In this document: piece after piece, positions 9,364 to 17,709 of the stretch
Numbering within the stretch: position 1 is the stretch's first letter
How the letters are laid out: the number at the start of each line of letters is the position of its first letter
NCBI RefSeq assembly: GCF_040654195.1
Contig: NZ_JBFAHM010000014.1
Location: 124,001-188,000 of the forward strand
Source: Hamadaea sp013361475
Lineage (GTDB): Bacteria; Actinomycetota; Actinomycetes; Mycobacteriales; Micromonosporaceae
Length of the DNA stretch: 64,000 nt
Direction: 5' to 3'
The notes under the pieces: model-generated
Seen by the model: the letters and a program-made list of their open reading frames with translations, nothing else
Databases searched by the model: none
Told to the model about the DNA's origin: nothing
Program-made: the position numbers and the translations under genes

Positions 9364-9441
9364 ATCATAAAACGAACGTTCGTTCTTGACGCGAGCACCG
9401 CCTGGGAGCATCCTGAGGGCAATAGAGAACGAGCATTCGTT
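9364..9441. promoter_or_regulatory. Divergent promoter with two TetR operators
   Basis: Operator 1 at 9371-9384 is the perfect palindrome AACGAACGTTCGTT. Operator 2 at 9428-9441 (AACGAGCATTCGTT) has the same arms with a different centre. A plus-strand -35 TTGACG (9386-9391) and -10 CATCCT (9409-9414, 17-nt spacer) lie between them. Operator 1 abuts the minus-strand -10 at 9364-9369. The regulator could thus shut both directions. Confidence 0.8.
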
Positions 9442-9455
9442 TTATTGGAGGAGCC

Positions 9456-10409
9456 ATGAAGCGAGCCGTATTCCTCGCTGGCGCCGTCGTCATCGCCCAA
9501 GCCCTGCTCATTCCGCTCTTCGCCGCACCCGCCGCCAATATGGCGCCGCGGGACCTGCCGATCGCGGTCGCCGGACCGGCCGCCGCGACGAGCGCGATCA
9601 CCGCGAAGCTGCAGGCCCAGGAGGGCGCGTTCACGATCACCCAGGCCGCCGACGCCACCGCCGCCGACCAGCTCATCCGCGATCGGGAGGTCTACGGCGC
9701 GTTCGTCGTCACGCCGACCGGCGTCGAGGTCCACACCGCGCCCGCCGCCAGCCCTGTGGTCGCCACGCTGCTCGGCTCGGCCGCCGCCGAGAACGGCGCC
9801 AAGGTCGTCGCGGTGGTCCCGCTCCCGGCCGACGATCCGCGCGGCGCGGGCTTCACGGCCGGCTTCCTGCCGCTGTTGCTCACCGGGATGCTCGCGGGCA
9901 TCCTGCTGGTCGTCCTGGTGCCGGTGCCGAGGGCCCGCCTGCTCGGTTCCCTCGGGTACGCCGTAGGCAGCGGCCTGCTCGGGTCGGTGGTGTTGCGCGA
10001 GTGGCTCGGGGTGATCACCGGGAACTTCTGGGCCGACGCCGCGGCGGTCGGACTCGTGGGGCTGGCCACGTCGGCCCTGGTCGCCGGGCTGGGCACGGTC
10101 TTCGGCAATCCCGGCGTGGGGCTCGGCGCGCTGACGGTGTTCCTCGTCGGCAATCCGTTGTCCGGGGTCGCCGGAGCGCCGGAACTCCTGCCGCAGCCCT
10201 GGGGCGCCGTGGGGCAGCATCTGCCGGCCGGAGCCGGGGCGACGTTGCTGCGCAGTGTCGCCTTCTTCGACGGCGCCGGTGGGGCGTACTCGATGTGGGT
10301 GCTGATCGCTTATGCCGTCGGCGGCCTGGCGCTGATCGCGGTGGGCAGGTCCCCGCGGCCGGCTGTACGCCCGGAGCCCGAACCGGCCCGCGAGCCGGTC
10401 GCCGCCTGA
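9456..10409 (+). CDS. ABC-2/YhgE-type membrane protein
   Basis: The product is 317 aa. One N-terminal helix (about 5-25) is followed by an extracytoplasmic domain of about 110 residues (PIAVAGPAAATSAITAKL, YGAFVVTPTGVEV) and then five or six helices from about residue 145. This is the layout of YhgE/Pip and ABC-2 type permease-like proteins, in which the outer domain handles hydrophobic substrates. No ATPase gene is adjacent. The start has a strong GGAGGA 5 nt before the ATG. It is controlled by the divergent TetR gene, so a drug- or lipid-efflux role is inferred. Confidence 0.75.
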   Translation: MKRAVFLAGAVVIAQALLIPLFAAPAANMAPRDLPIAVAGPAAATSAITAKLQAQEGAFTITQAADATAADQLIRDREVYGAFVVTPTGVEVHTAPAASPVVATLLGSAAAENGAKVVAVVPLPADDPRGAGFTAGFLPLLLTGMLAGILLVVLVPVPRARLLGSLGYAVGSGLLGSVVLREWLGVITGNFWADAAAVGLVGLATSALVAGLGTVFGNPGVGLGALTVFLVGNPLSGVAGAPELLPQPWGAVGQHLPAGAGATLLRSVAFFDGAGGAYSMWVLIAYAVGGLALIAVGRSPRPAVRPEPEPAREPVAA

Positions 10410-10414
10410 ACGAG

Positions 10415-10448
10415 CGAAGGGGAGGCGCCGAGCGGTGCCTCCCCTTCG
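10415..10448. terminator. Bidirectional terminator between convergent genes
   Basis: Arms of 15 bp at 10415-10429 and 10434-10448, with one G-T pair, enclose a 4-nt loop. It lies between the stops of the membrane-protein gene (10409) and serC (10459). Confidence 0.85.
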
Positions 10449-10458
10449 TATCGGTGCG

Positions 10459-11580
10459 TCAGAGCTGCGAGATGACGTAGTCGATGCTCGCGGTGAGCGC
10501 CTCGACGTCGGCCGGCTCGACGGCCGGGTAGAGCGCGACGCGCAGCTGGTTGCGGCCCAGCTTCCGGTAGGGCTCGGTGTCGACGATGCCGTTGGCACGC
10601 AGCGCCTTGGCGATCGCGGCGGCGTCGACGCCCTCGGCGAAGTCGATCGTCGCGACCACGTTGGACCGCAGGCCCGCGTCGGTGACGAACGGCGTCGCGA
10701 CCGGCGACTTCTCCGCCCAGGTGTAGAGCACCGCGGCGCTCTCGGCGGTCCGCGCCGCCGCCCAGGCCAGGCCGCCCTGCTTGTTCATCCACTCGGTCTG
10801 CTCGGCCGCGAGGAAGACCGTCGCGACGGCGGGCGTGTTGAGCGTCTGCTCCAGCCGCGAGTTGTCGATCGCGGTTACCAGGTCGAGGAAGGCCGGGATG
10901 TAGCGGCCGGTCGCCTTGATCTCGTTCGCCCGCTCGATCGCGGCCGGCGAGAGCAGTGCGATCCACAGCCCGCCGTCGGAGGCGAAGCACTTCTGCGGGG
11001 CGAAGTAGTAGACGTCGCTCTGGGTGAGGTCGACGGCCAGGCCACCGGCGGCCGAGGTGGCGTCGTGCAGCAGCAGCGCGCCCTCGTCAGCGCCGACCAC
11101 CCGGGTCACCGGGACGGCCACGCCGGTCGACGTCTCGTTCTGCGGTACGCCGTAAGCGTCGACCCCGGCCTCGGCGACCAGTTCGGCGGCGGTGCCCGGC
11201 TCGGCCTTGCGGACCGTCGGCTCACCGAGGAACGGCGCGTCCTTGACGGCCTTGGCGAACTTGGCGCCGAACTCCCCGAATGTGGCGAACTGGGCGCGGT
11301 CGCGGATCAGCGAGAACGCGGCCACCTCCCAGAAAGCGGTGGTCCCGCCGTTGCCCAGGACGACCTCGTAGCCCTCGGGCAGGGAGAAGAACTCGGCGAG
11401 GCCGGACCGCAGCCGGGCGACCTGCTCCTTGACCGGCTTCTGCCGGTGAGAGGTCCCGAGCAGGGACGTGCCGGTCTCGGCCAGGGCGGTCACCGCCTCG
11501 GTCCGGATCTTGGACGGGCCGCAGCCGAAGCGACCGTCGGCGGGCTTGAGCGAGTCGGGGATGCGGATCGGATCAGCCAT
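10459..11580 (-). CDS. serC: Phosphoserine aminotransferase
   Basis: The product is 373 aa. It should make 3-phosphoserine from 3-phosphohydroxypyruvate and glutamate in serine synthesis. It is the actinobacterial/archaeal form of the class V aminotransferase fold. The start region has RFGCGPSKIR, and YYFAPQKCFASDGGLW contains the PLP-binding Lys. ATG 11580 (MADPIRIPDSL) is used; the open frame extends 43 residues further upstream, but that part does not look like the family. Its upstream neighbour on the same strand is citA, separated by a hairpin, so it is probably transcribed separately. Confidence 0.95.
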   Translation of the reverse strand: MADPIRIPDSLKPADGRFGCGPSKIRTEAVTALAETGTSLLGTSHRQKPVKEQVARLRSGLAEFFSLPEGYEVVLGNGGTTAFWEVAAFSLIRDRAQFATFGEFGAKFAKAVKDAPFLGEPTVRKAEPGTAAELVAEAGVDAYGVPQNETSTGVAVPVTRVVGADEGALLLHDATSAAGGLAVDLTQSDVYYFAPQKCFASDGGLWIALLSPAAIERANEIKATGRYIPAFLDLVTAIDNSRLEQTLNTPAVATVFLAAEQTEWMNKQGGLAWAAARTAESAAVLYTWAEKSPVATPFVTDAGLRSNVVATIDFAEGVDAAAIAKALRANGIVDTEPYRKLGRNQLRVALYPAVEPADVEALTASIDYVISQL

Positions 11581-11680
11581 GGATATCGAATCCTTAACGG
11601 GCCGTGACGGGACAGCCGGCAACACTGCCGATGTCGCATCCTCCCACGTCAGCCTCGTCCCGCCGACACGCCGCCCACGA

Positions 11681-11710
11681 AGTGGCCCGTGACGGTCGTC
11701 ACGGGCCACT
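11681..11710. terminator. Hairpin between citA and serC
   Basis: Perfect 13-bp arms at 11681-11693 and 11698-11710 with a GGTC loop, 40 bp beyond the citA stop. No T tract follows. Confidence 0.8.
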
Positions 11711-11749
11711 GTCGATCAAGTGCCTGATCAGGCGGGTTGTTCAGGTCGC

Positions 11750-12853
11750 TCAGGCGTGCGCGATGGCTTCCCAGCCCTCGACGTCCTGCGGCTTGCGCGA
11801 GCCCGGGCCGACGTACTTGGCCGAGGGGCGTACCAGCCGGTTGAGCTTCTTCTGCTCCAGGATGTGCGCCGACCAGCCGGCCACCCGGGCGCAGGTGAAC
11901 ATCGAGGTGAACATGTGCGCCGGCACCTCGGCGAAGTCGAGGACGACCGCCGACCAGAACTCGACGTTGGTCTCCAGGACGCGGTCGGGCTTGCGGGCGC
12001 GCAGCTCGGCGAGGGCCGCCTTCTCGAGCGCCTCGGCGACCTCGTAGCGCGGCGCGCCGAGCTCCTTCGCCGTACGCCGGAGGACGCGGGCGCGCGGGTC
12101 CTCGGCCCGGTAGACGCGGTGGCCGAAGCCCATCAGGCGCTCGCCCCGGTCGAGGACGCCCTTGACGTACTCCTCGGCGTTCCCGGACCGCTCGACGCCT
12201 TCGATCATGTGCAGTACGCGGCTGGGCGCGCCGCCGTGCAGCGGGCCGGACAGGGCGCCGATGCCGGAGGAGATGCATGCGGCCGCGTCCGCCCCGGTGG
12301 AGGCGACGATCCGGGCGGTGAAGGTGGAGGCGTTCAGGCCGTGCTCGGCCGCCGAGATGAAGTACGCGTCGACCGCCTTGACGTGCCGCGGGTCGGGCTC
12401 GCCCCGCCACCGCTTCATGAAGCGCTCGACGATGGTGGCCGCCTTGTCGATCTCCCGCTGCGGGACGGCCGGGAGGCCGAGGCCACGGGCGGACTGCGCG
12501 ACGAAGCTCAGCGCGGTCACGGAGACCCGGGCGAGATCCTCCCGAGCCTGCTCGTCGGCGATGTCGAGGAGCTGGCCGAGGCCCCAGTAGGGCGCGAGCA
12601 TGGCGACCGCGGACTGCACGTCGACCCGGATGTCACCGGAGTGCACCGGGACCGGGAACGGCTCGGCCGGGGGCAGGCCAGGGCCGAATTTGCCGTCGAC
12701 CAGCAGCGCCCACACGTTTCCGAAGGACACGTGGCCGATCAGGTCCTCGATGTCGACCCCGCGATACCGCAGCGAGCCGCCCTCTTTATCGGGCTCGGCG
12801 ATCTCGGTCTCGAAGGCTACGACGCCCTCCAGCCCCGGCTTGAACTCGGACAT
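11750..12853 (-). CDS. citA: Citrate synthase (CitA type)
   Basis: The product is 367 aa, the short form related to M. tuberculosis CitA rather than the long GltA. It condenses oxaloacetate with acetyl-CoA. Active-site signatures are visible: AEHGLNASTF (catalytic His region), GPLHGGA (second His) and MGFGHRVYR. It ends close to RPSAKYVGPG and a short C-terminus. The ATG is preceded on the minus strand by GGGAGAGAG. It is divergent from pdxH, an arrangement also known in Streptomyces. Confidence 0.93.
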   Translation of the reverse strand: MSEFKPGLEGVVAFETEIAEPDKEGGSLRYRGVDIEDLIGHVSFGNVWALLVDGKFGPGLPPAEPFPVPVHSGDIRVDVQSAVAMLAPYWGLGQLLDIADEQAREDLARVSVTALSFVAQSARGLGLPAVPQREIDKAATIVERFMKRWRGEPDPRHVKAVDAYFISAAEHGLNASTFTARIVASTGADAAACISSGIGALSGPLHGGAPSRVLHMIEGVERSGNAEEYVKGVLDRGERLMGFGHRVYRAEDPRARVLRRTAKELGAPRYEVAEALEKAALAELRARKPDRVLETNVEFWSAVVLDFAEVPAHMFTSMFTCARVAGWSAHILEQKKLNRLVRPSAKYVGPGSRKPQDVEGWEAIAHA

Positions 12854-12923
12854 TCCGCTCTCTCCCTATGGGACGCTCCGTGGAACCCGGCTGCTTCGCG
12901 CGTACGACCCGCAGGCGGGGGAT

Positions 12924-12966
12924 GCTGAGTGGTGGTCAACGTCCACGGCTGCGGACGCTGAGTGGT
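12924..12966. promoter_or_regulatory. Direct repeats in the citA-pdxH divergent region
   Basis: GCTGAGTGGT occurs at 12924-12933 and 12957-12966, 33 bp apart, about three helical turns. Each copy is followed by a related GTCAAC or CGTTCAG stretch. This would suit a dimeric regulator binding one face of the DNA between citA and pdxH. The rest of 12854-13135 shows nothing clear. Confidence 0.4.
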
Positions 12967-13135
12967 CGTTCAGCGCACATCTTGCCCCCACGAAGGGCAT
13001 CGAGGCGAGCCTCGCGGGCCTGCGACAAGCGACATTCTCCCGCTTTGCGCCCGGTTTCGCTGCGAAACTGCGTTCGGATTGGCTGGTGACGACACATCTT
13101 CGAGCAAAGCCTCACCGGTGTATGAGTATGTGAGC

Positions 13136-13795
13136 GTGACCACGAACACACCCGACCTCCCGCACATGCGCAACGACTACCGGCTCGACACGCTCGTCGA
13201 AGCCGACCTCGCCCCGACGTGGCACGCCCAGTTCGCGGCGTGGCTGGCCGATGCCGTCGACGCCGGGCTGCCCGAGCCCAACGCGATGATCGTCGCGACC
13301 GCGTCCGCCGAGGGCCGGCCCAGCGCGCGGACGGTGCTGCTCAAGGCGTACGACGAGGGCGGGTTCACGTTCTTCACCAACTACACCTCCCGCAAGGGCG
13401 GCGAACTCGACGCCAACCCGTACGCGAGCCTGCTGTTCCCGTGGCACGGGATGCAGCGCCAGGTGATCGTCACCGGGCGGGCGACTCGGGTGCCGCGGGC
13501 GGAGACGGAGGCGTACTTCGCCGAACGGCCGCGCGGGTCACAGCTCGGGGCCTGGGCCAGCCCGCAGTCCTCGGTGATCGACGGCCGCGCGACGCTGGAG
13601 GAGGCCTGGGAGGCGTACGCGGAGCGCTTCGAGGACGACGTGCCGCCGCCACCGCACTGGGGCGGCTACCGGATCGCCCCCGACACGGTGGAGTTCTGGC
13701 AGGGCCGCCCGTCCCGCCTCCACGACCGACTCCGCTTCAGCCGTCAGCCGCGTCTTGATCACGACGAGTGGATCGTGGAACGCTTGGCTCCGTGA
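13136..13795 (+). CDS. pdxH: Pyridoxamine/pyridoxine 5'-phosphate oxidase
   Basis: The product is 219 aa and makes pyridoxal 5'-phosphate with FMN and oxygen. FMN- and substrate-binding stretches are clear: RTVLLKAYDEGGFTFFTN, SRKGGEL, LFPWHGMQRQV, GAWASPQSS and the C-terminal FWQGRPSRLHDRLRF. It ends in ERLAP like the E. coli enzyme. The start is GTG 13136; a later ATG at 13166 is possible. A GAGTAT hexamer 6 nt before the GTG suggests a leaderless mRNA. The stop overlaps the next gene by 4 nt (GTGA). Confidence 0.93.
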   Translation: MTTNTPDLPHMRNDYRLDTLVEADLAPTWHAQFAAWLADAVDAGLPEPNAMIVATASAEGRPSARTVLLKAYDEGGFTFFTNYTSRKGGELDANPYASLLFPWHGMQRQVIVTGRATRVPRAETEAYFAERPRGSQLGAWASPQSSVIDGRATLEEAWEAYAERFEDDVPPPPHWGGYRIAPDTVEFWQGRPSRLHDRLRFSRQPRLDHDEWIVERLAP

Positions 13796-15051
13796 CGGCG
13801 ACCCCCCTCGCCCGCCGGTTCCTCATCGACCTGACACCGCTGCGGCACGCCACGTACCGCCGCGTCTTCGTGGGCAACGCGTTCGGCTTCTTCGGCGCCC
13901 AGTTCACCGCGGTCGCGGTGCCGGTGCAGATGTACGCGCTGACGAAGTCGTCGCTCTGGGTCGGTCTCCTGGGCCTGGCGGGCTTCGTGCCCATGCTCGT
14001 CTTCTCGATCTGGGGCGGGGCGTACGCCGACGCGATGGACCGCCGCCGGCTGCTGCTGACCTCGTCGGTGATCGTCTGGCTGGCGACCCTGTTCCTGTTC
14101 GTCTCGACGGTGACCGGCCTGGTCAACCCGGTGCTGTTGCTGGTCGCCCTGTTCGTCCAGACCACCGGGTTCGCCGTGTCGACGCCGACCCGGCAGTCGA
14201 TCCTGCCCCGGCTGGTCGGCGAGGAGGATCTGGCCTCGGCGACCACGCTCAACTTCACGATGATGAACGCCATGATCGTGTTCGGGCCGCTCGCGGCGGG
14301 CATGCTGCTCGCGTTGGCGCCCGGGCGCGGTGGGCTGACGTTCGCGTACCTCTTCGACGCGCTGCTGTTCACCGCCAGTCTCTGGGCCACCTACCGGCTG
14401 CCTCAGTTGCCCGCGCACGATTCGGCCGCCCCGGCGGGCTGGCGGAGCATCGTGGACGGTTTCGGCTTCCTGATGCGTACGCCGATCCTGCTGGCCTCGT
14501 TCGCCGTCGACCTCGTGGCGATGGTGATCGCCCTCCCGAGAGCACTGTTCCCGCAGCTCGGAGCGGAGCGGTTCGGCGGCGACGGGGCGGCGGTCGGCTG
14601 GCTCTACGCGGCCATCGCGATCGGCACCGTCGCCGCCGGGCTCACCTCGGGCTGGATCTCCCGCGTACGCCGGCAGGGCCTGGCCCTGCTCGTGGCGGTC
14701 GCCGGCTGGGGTGCGGCCGTCGCCGCCGCCGGGTTCGTCCGCCATCTCTGGCTGGTGGTCCTGCTGCTCGCCGTCGGTGGGGTGTTCGACCTGGTCAGCT
14801 CGGTCTACCGGAACATCATCATGCTGGAGGCGTGCCCGGACGAGCTGCGCGGCCGGGTCCAGGGCGTACGCACAGCGGTCGTCGTCGGCGGACCCCGCCT
14901 CGGCGACCTTCGGGCCGGCGCGACCGCGGCCGCCTTCGGCGTCACGAGCGCCTGGGTCGGCGGCGGTGTCGCGTGTGTGCTGCTTGTTGTCACGCTCGCG
15001 ATGGTCGTGCCTTCGTTGGTCCGGTATACGAAGCCGCGAACGGTCGGTTAA
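13792..15051 (+). CDS. MFS transporter (EntS/MFS_3-like)
   Basis: The product is 419 aa with about twelve hydrophobic helices. The loop after helix 2 carries GGAYADAMDRRRLLL, the canonical MFS motif A variant of the EntS/MefA group. It also has TGFAVSTPTRQSILPRLVG between helices 4 and 5. GTG 13792 is chosen because it overlaps the pdxH stop and no better start with a Shine-Dalgarno site is visible. It probably exports a small hydrophobic compound; the substrate cannot be told. The stop codon TAA doubles as part of the -10 of the next gene. Confidence 0.85.
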   Translation: MTATPLARRFLIDLTPLRHATYRRVFVGNAFGFFGAQFTAVAVPVQMYALTKSSLWVGLLGLAGFVPMLVFSIWGGAYADAMDRRRLLLTSSVIVWLATLFLFVSTVTGLVNPVLLLVALFVQTTGFAVSTPTRQSILPRLVGEEDLASATTLNFTMMNAMIVFGPLAAGMLLALAPGRGGLTFAYLFDALLFTASLWATYRLPQLPAHDSAAPAGWRSIVDGFGFLMRTPILLASFAVDLVAMVIALPRALFPQLGAERFGGDGAAVGWLYAAIAIGTVAAGLTSGWISRVRRQGLALLVAVAGWGAAVAAAGFVRHLWLVVLLLAVGGVFDLVSSVYRNIIMLEACPDELRGRVQGVRTAVVVGGPRLGDLRAGATAAAFGVTSAWVGGGVACVLLVVTLAMVVPSLVRYTKPRTVG

Positions 15052-15054
15052 GGT
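15049..15054 (+). promoter_or_regulatory. -10 of the aldose-epimerase gene, leaderless
   Basis: TAAGGT begins with the stop codon of the MFS gene and lies 6 nt before ATG 15061. The downstream gene can thus be read from a leaderless transcript independent of the pdxH operon. Confidence 0.55.
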
Positions 15055-15060
15055 TCGCCC

Positions 15061-15969
15061 ATGCCACAAGCGCCATCGGGCACACAATGGACGATCAGCT
15101 TCGCCGACCAGACCGCCACGGTCGTGGAGGTCGGTGGGGGGCTGCGCACCTACCGGGCCGGTGACCGCGAGGTCCTCGACGGGTACGCCGAGGACGAGAT
15201 CAGCCCCGCCGGTGCGGGCCAGATCCTCACGCCCTGGCCCAACCGGCTGCGGGACGGCCAGTACGCCTTCGGCGGGCACACCTACCAGCTGCCGTTGTCC
15301 GAACCGGCGACGCACAGCGCGATCCACGGACTCGTCCGGTGGCTGCCGTGGCGGCTGCTCGACCAGGGGCCCTCGCACGTAACGCTCGGCCTGGAACTCC
15401 CCGCGCGTCCGGCGTACCCGTGGAGCTTGAGCCTGACCACCCGCTATGAGCTGGCCGGCGACGGCCTGACGGTGACGCACGGCGCGACCGACACCGCCGC
15501 GGAGCCGGCGCCGTTCGGCCTGGGCGCCCACCCCTACCTGACCCCGGCCGGCAGCGTCGAGGACACCTGGCTGACCGTGCCCGCGCGGTCCCGGCTGCTG
15601 GTCGACGGCCGCAGCCTGCCGATCGGCGCCGCCAAGGTGGCCGGTTCGGAGTGGGACTACACGACCGCCAAGCGGATCGGATCCGGCCGCCTCGACACCG
15701 CCTTCGGCGACGTCGTCCGGGGTTCCGACGGTCGGCACGCGGTCGTGCTGGGCGGCCCCGACGCGCCGCTGACCAGCGTGTGGGCCGACGCCTCGTTCGG
15801 CTGGTGGCAGCTGTACACCGCGGACAGCGTCGCCCAGCCGCGCCGCCGCCGATCGATCGCGGTCGAGCCGATGACCTGCCCGCCGGACGCGTTGCGCTCG
15901 GGCCGAGACCTGATCGTGCTCAAGCCCGGCGAGCCGTGGTCCGCTTCCTGGGGCATCACGCCGCACTGA
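15061..15969 (+). CDS. Aldose 1-epimerase (GalM-like)
   Basis: The product is 302 aa, of the galactose-mutarotase family, interconverting alpha and beta anomers of a free or phosphorylated sugar. Substrate and catalytic His positions are in HSAIHGLVRW (about 81-90) and GLGAHPYL (about 155-162). The catalytic Glu is in AVEPMTCPPDA (about 272-282). The N-terminus has LTPWPNRLRDG, typical of the bacterial subgroup. No sugar kinase or transporter is adjacent, so the substrate is unknown. Confidence 0.9.
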   Translation: MPQAPSGTQWTISFADQTATVVEVGGGLRTYRAGDREVLDGYAEDEISPAGAGQILTPWPNRLRDGQYAFGGHTYQLPLSEPATHSAIHGLVRWLPWRLLDQGPSHVTLGLELPARPAYPWSLSLTTRYELAGDGLTVTHGATDTAAEPAPFGLGAHPYLTPAGSVEDTWLTVPARSRLLVDGRSLPIGAAKVAGSEWDYTTAKRIGSGRLDTAFGDVVRGSDGRHAVVLGGPDAPLTSVWADASFGWWQLYTADSVAQPRRRRSIAVEPMTCPPDALRSGRDLIVLKPGEPWSASWGITPH

Positions 15970-16057
15970 CCCGCTTCTCCCACGCGGCCTGCCCCGGCGT
16001 CGGCGTGTCGCGCCCGGCGGCCCGCTCTGCTCGGAGGCGCGCCCGGTTCGACTCCCA

Positions 16058-16669
16058 TTAGCGGGGGGTGAAGCGGCCGCGGTGCACGACGTCGTCGAGG
16101 CCACGCCGCCCGCGACGCAGCGACGGGGACCGCCGGTCGGGTGCGCGGTACCCCACGGTGATCGCCCCGATCGGTGTGTGTGACTCGGGGACGCCGAACG
16201 CGGACCGGAAGTCGGCGGTCCGCGTGGGCGGGATGCCGAAGAAGCACGCGCCGAGCCCGTTGTCGACCGCCGTGAGCAGCATCATCAGCGAGGCCATCCC
16301 GGCGTCGATGTGCCAGTAGGGGACCGGCCAGCGGGCTTCGTCGCGGTCGGTCCAGCCCTTGTCGGGTTCGGCGTACCGGTCGAGGTAGGCGTCCTTGCAG
16401 GACAGCGGCACGATGATCACGGGCGCCGATCGCATGCCGCGCAACCAGTTGCTCGGCGGCCCCGCGTCCGGCGGGGTGGTGGCGGTCCAGAAGTCGTCCA
16501 CCGTGGCCGGCGAGTCCAGGACGAGGAATGCCCAGCCCTGCGAGAAGCCCGCGCTGGGTGCGTGGATCGCATGCCGGAGGAGTTCATCGACGATCTCCGG
16601 GGGCACCGGGCGGTCGGGGTCGTAGCTGCGCACCATCCGCCGCCGGGCGACGACATCGCGGAATTCCAT
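16058..16669 (-). CDS. Nitroreductase-family FMN oxidoreductase
   Basis: The product is 203 aa. The N-terminal RRRMVRSYDPDRPVP is the FMN-phosphate-binding motif. APSAGFSQGWAFLVL and WHIDAGMASLMMLLTAVDNGLGACFFG are the other flavin-contact segments, and AITVGYRAPDRRSPSLRRGR is the usual C-terminal end. It would reduce a nitro, quinone or flavin-like substrate with NAD(P)H. ATG 16669 lies only 18 bp from the divergent asparaginase ATG. The longer upstream frame runs antisense through that gene and is not used. Confidence 0.9.
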   Translation of the reverse strand: MEFRDVVARRRMVRSYDPDRPVPPEIVDELLRHAIHAPSAGFSQGWAFLVLDSPATVDDFWTATTPPDAGPPSNWLRGMRSAPVIIVPLSCKDAYLDRYAEPDKGWTDRDEARWPVPYWHIDAGMASLMMLLTAVDNGLGACFFGIPPTRTADFRSAFGVPESHTPIGAITVGYRAPDRRSPSLRRGRRGLDDVVHRGRFTPR

Positions 16670-16675
16670 GCCCTC

Positions 16676-16682
16676 TACCCTG
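16676..16682. promoter_or_regulatory. Shared -10 region of two divergent leaderless genes
   Basis: The plus-strand hexamer TACCCT (16676-16681) is 6 nt before the asparaginase ATG. The minus-strand hexamer CAGGGT (plus 16677-16682) is 7 nt before the nitroreductase ATG. The two -10 elements use the same base pairs, and each -35 would fall inside the other gene. Confidence 0.55.
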
Positions 16683-16687
16683 CCAGT

Positions 16688-17647
16688 ATGGGCAAGACCT
16701 ATCAGGGTGGCGAGTTGCTCGCCGAAGTCGTCCGGTCGGGGTTCGTCGAGGGGCTGCACCGCGGATCGGTGGTCGTCCTCGACGCCACGGGCGCGCGGGT
16801 CGCGGGCGCGGGCGACGTCGAGGCGCCGATCTTCCCGCGCTCGTCGAACAAGCCCATGCAGGCGGTGGGCATGCTCCGCGCGGGGCTGCGGCTCACCGAC
16901 CCGGCTGATCTCGCCCTCACCGCCGCGAGTCACTTCGGCCAGGACTTCCACATTTCACGGGTACGCGCACTGCTGCGCTCCGCCGGGGTCGACGAGTCGG
17001 CGCTGCGCTGCCCGCCGGATCTTCCCCTGGACGAGACCGCGCGAGCCGAGGTGTTGCGCGCGGGCGGCCGAGCCGAGCGCGTTTACATGAATTGCTCGGG
17101 CAAGCACACGGGCATGCTGCTCACCTGCCTCGCGGCGGGCTGGGCGACCGAGGGATACCTCGACCCCGAGCATCCGCTGCAGGAGCGGCTGCGGCTCGCC
17201 GTCGAGTCGTTCGCGGGCGAGCCGGTGGCGGCCACCGGGGTCGACGGCTGCGGCGCTCCCGTACTGGCGATCTCGTTGACCGGGCTGGCCCGGGCCTTCC
17301 TCGCGATGGTCGAGGCGCCGGTCGGGTCGGCCGAGCGGTCGGTGGCCGACGCCATGCGGGCCTACCCGGAGCTGGTGAGCGGCACAGGGCAGGACGACGA
17401 CCGCCTGATGAAGGGCGTACCGGGGTTGTTGTCGAAGGGCGGCGCCGAAGGCGTGCACGCGTTGGCCGTCCCCGGCGTGGGCGCGGTCGCGGTGAAGATC
17501 GACGACGGCGGTATGCGGGCGCGGATGCCGGTCGTGGTGAGCGCGTTGCGCCGCCTCGGCGTGGAGGCGCCCGTACTCTCGGAGCTGACGGAGTTTTCGC
17601 TGCTCGGTGGGGGAGAGCCGGTCGGGGCGGTCCGGGCTACCTGGTGA
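16688..17647 (+). CDS. Asparaginase (Rhizobium-type, Asparaginase_II family)
   Basis: The product is 319 aa, hydrolysing L-asparagine to aspartate and ammonia. It belongs to the thermolabile family typified by Rhizobium etli AsnA, unrelated to the E. coli enzymes. Diagnostic residues are in FPRSSNKPMQAV (Ser and Lys), YMNCSGKHTGML (Cys, Ser, Lys), GVDGCGAPVLAISL and GTGQDDDRLMKG. Length matches the family. It is divergent from the nitroreductase and probably monocistronic, because a new promoter precedes the next gene. Confidence 0.9.
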   Translation: MGKTYQGGELLAEVVRSGFVEGLHRGSVVVLDATGARVAGAGDVEAPIFPRSSNKPMQAVGMLRAGLRLTDPADLALTAASHFGQDFHISRVRALLRSAGVDESALRCPPDLPLDETARAEVLRAGGRAERVYMNCSGKHTGMLLTCLAAGWATEGYLDPEHPLQERLRLAVESFAGEPVAATGVDGCGAPVLAISLTGLARAFLAMVEAPVGSAERSVADAMRAYPELVSGTGQDDDRLMKGVPGLLSKGGAEGVHALAVPGVGAVAVKIDDGGMRARMPVVVSALRRLGVEAPVLSELTEFSLLGGGEPVGAVRATW

Positions 17648-17651
17648 CTCT

Positions 17652-17703
17652 GCTAACTCTTGTTAGCATTTTGCTTGCAGGAGTTAACACCCCGGCCTAC
17701 CTT
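17652..17703 (+). promoter_or_regulatory. Promoter and putative operator of the XRE-hbhA-like operon
   Basis: -35 TTGCAG at 17675-17680, 17-nt spacer, -10 TACCTT at 17698-17703, then 6 nt to GTG 17710 (leaderless). Just upstream is the inverted repeat GCTAAC-TCTT-GTTAGC (17652-17667). GTTAAC (17683-17688), within the spacer, repeats its core. The arrangement suits autorepression by the encoded regulator. Confidence 0.7.
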
Positions 17704-17709
17704 GGGTGA

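Noticed and set aside
11581..11709. N-terminal extension of serC
   Set aside because: The 43 extra residues do not look like the family, and the hairpin at 11681-11710 lies inside them.
13759..16104. 781-codon minus-strand frame across the MFS and epimerase genes
   Set aside because: The plus-strand genes have clear families, and this frame is low-complexity Arg/Gly/Asp/Gln-rich.
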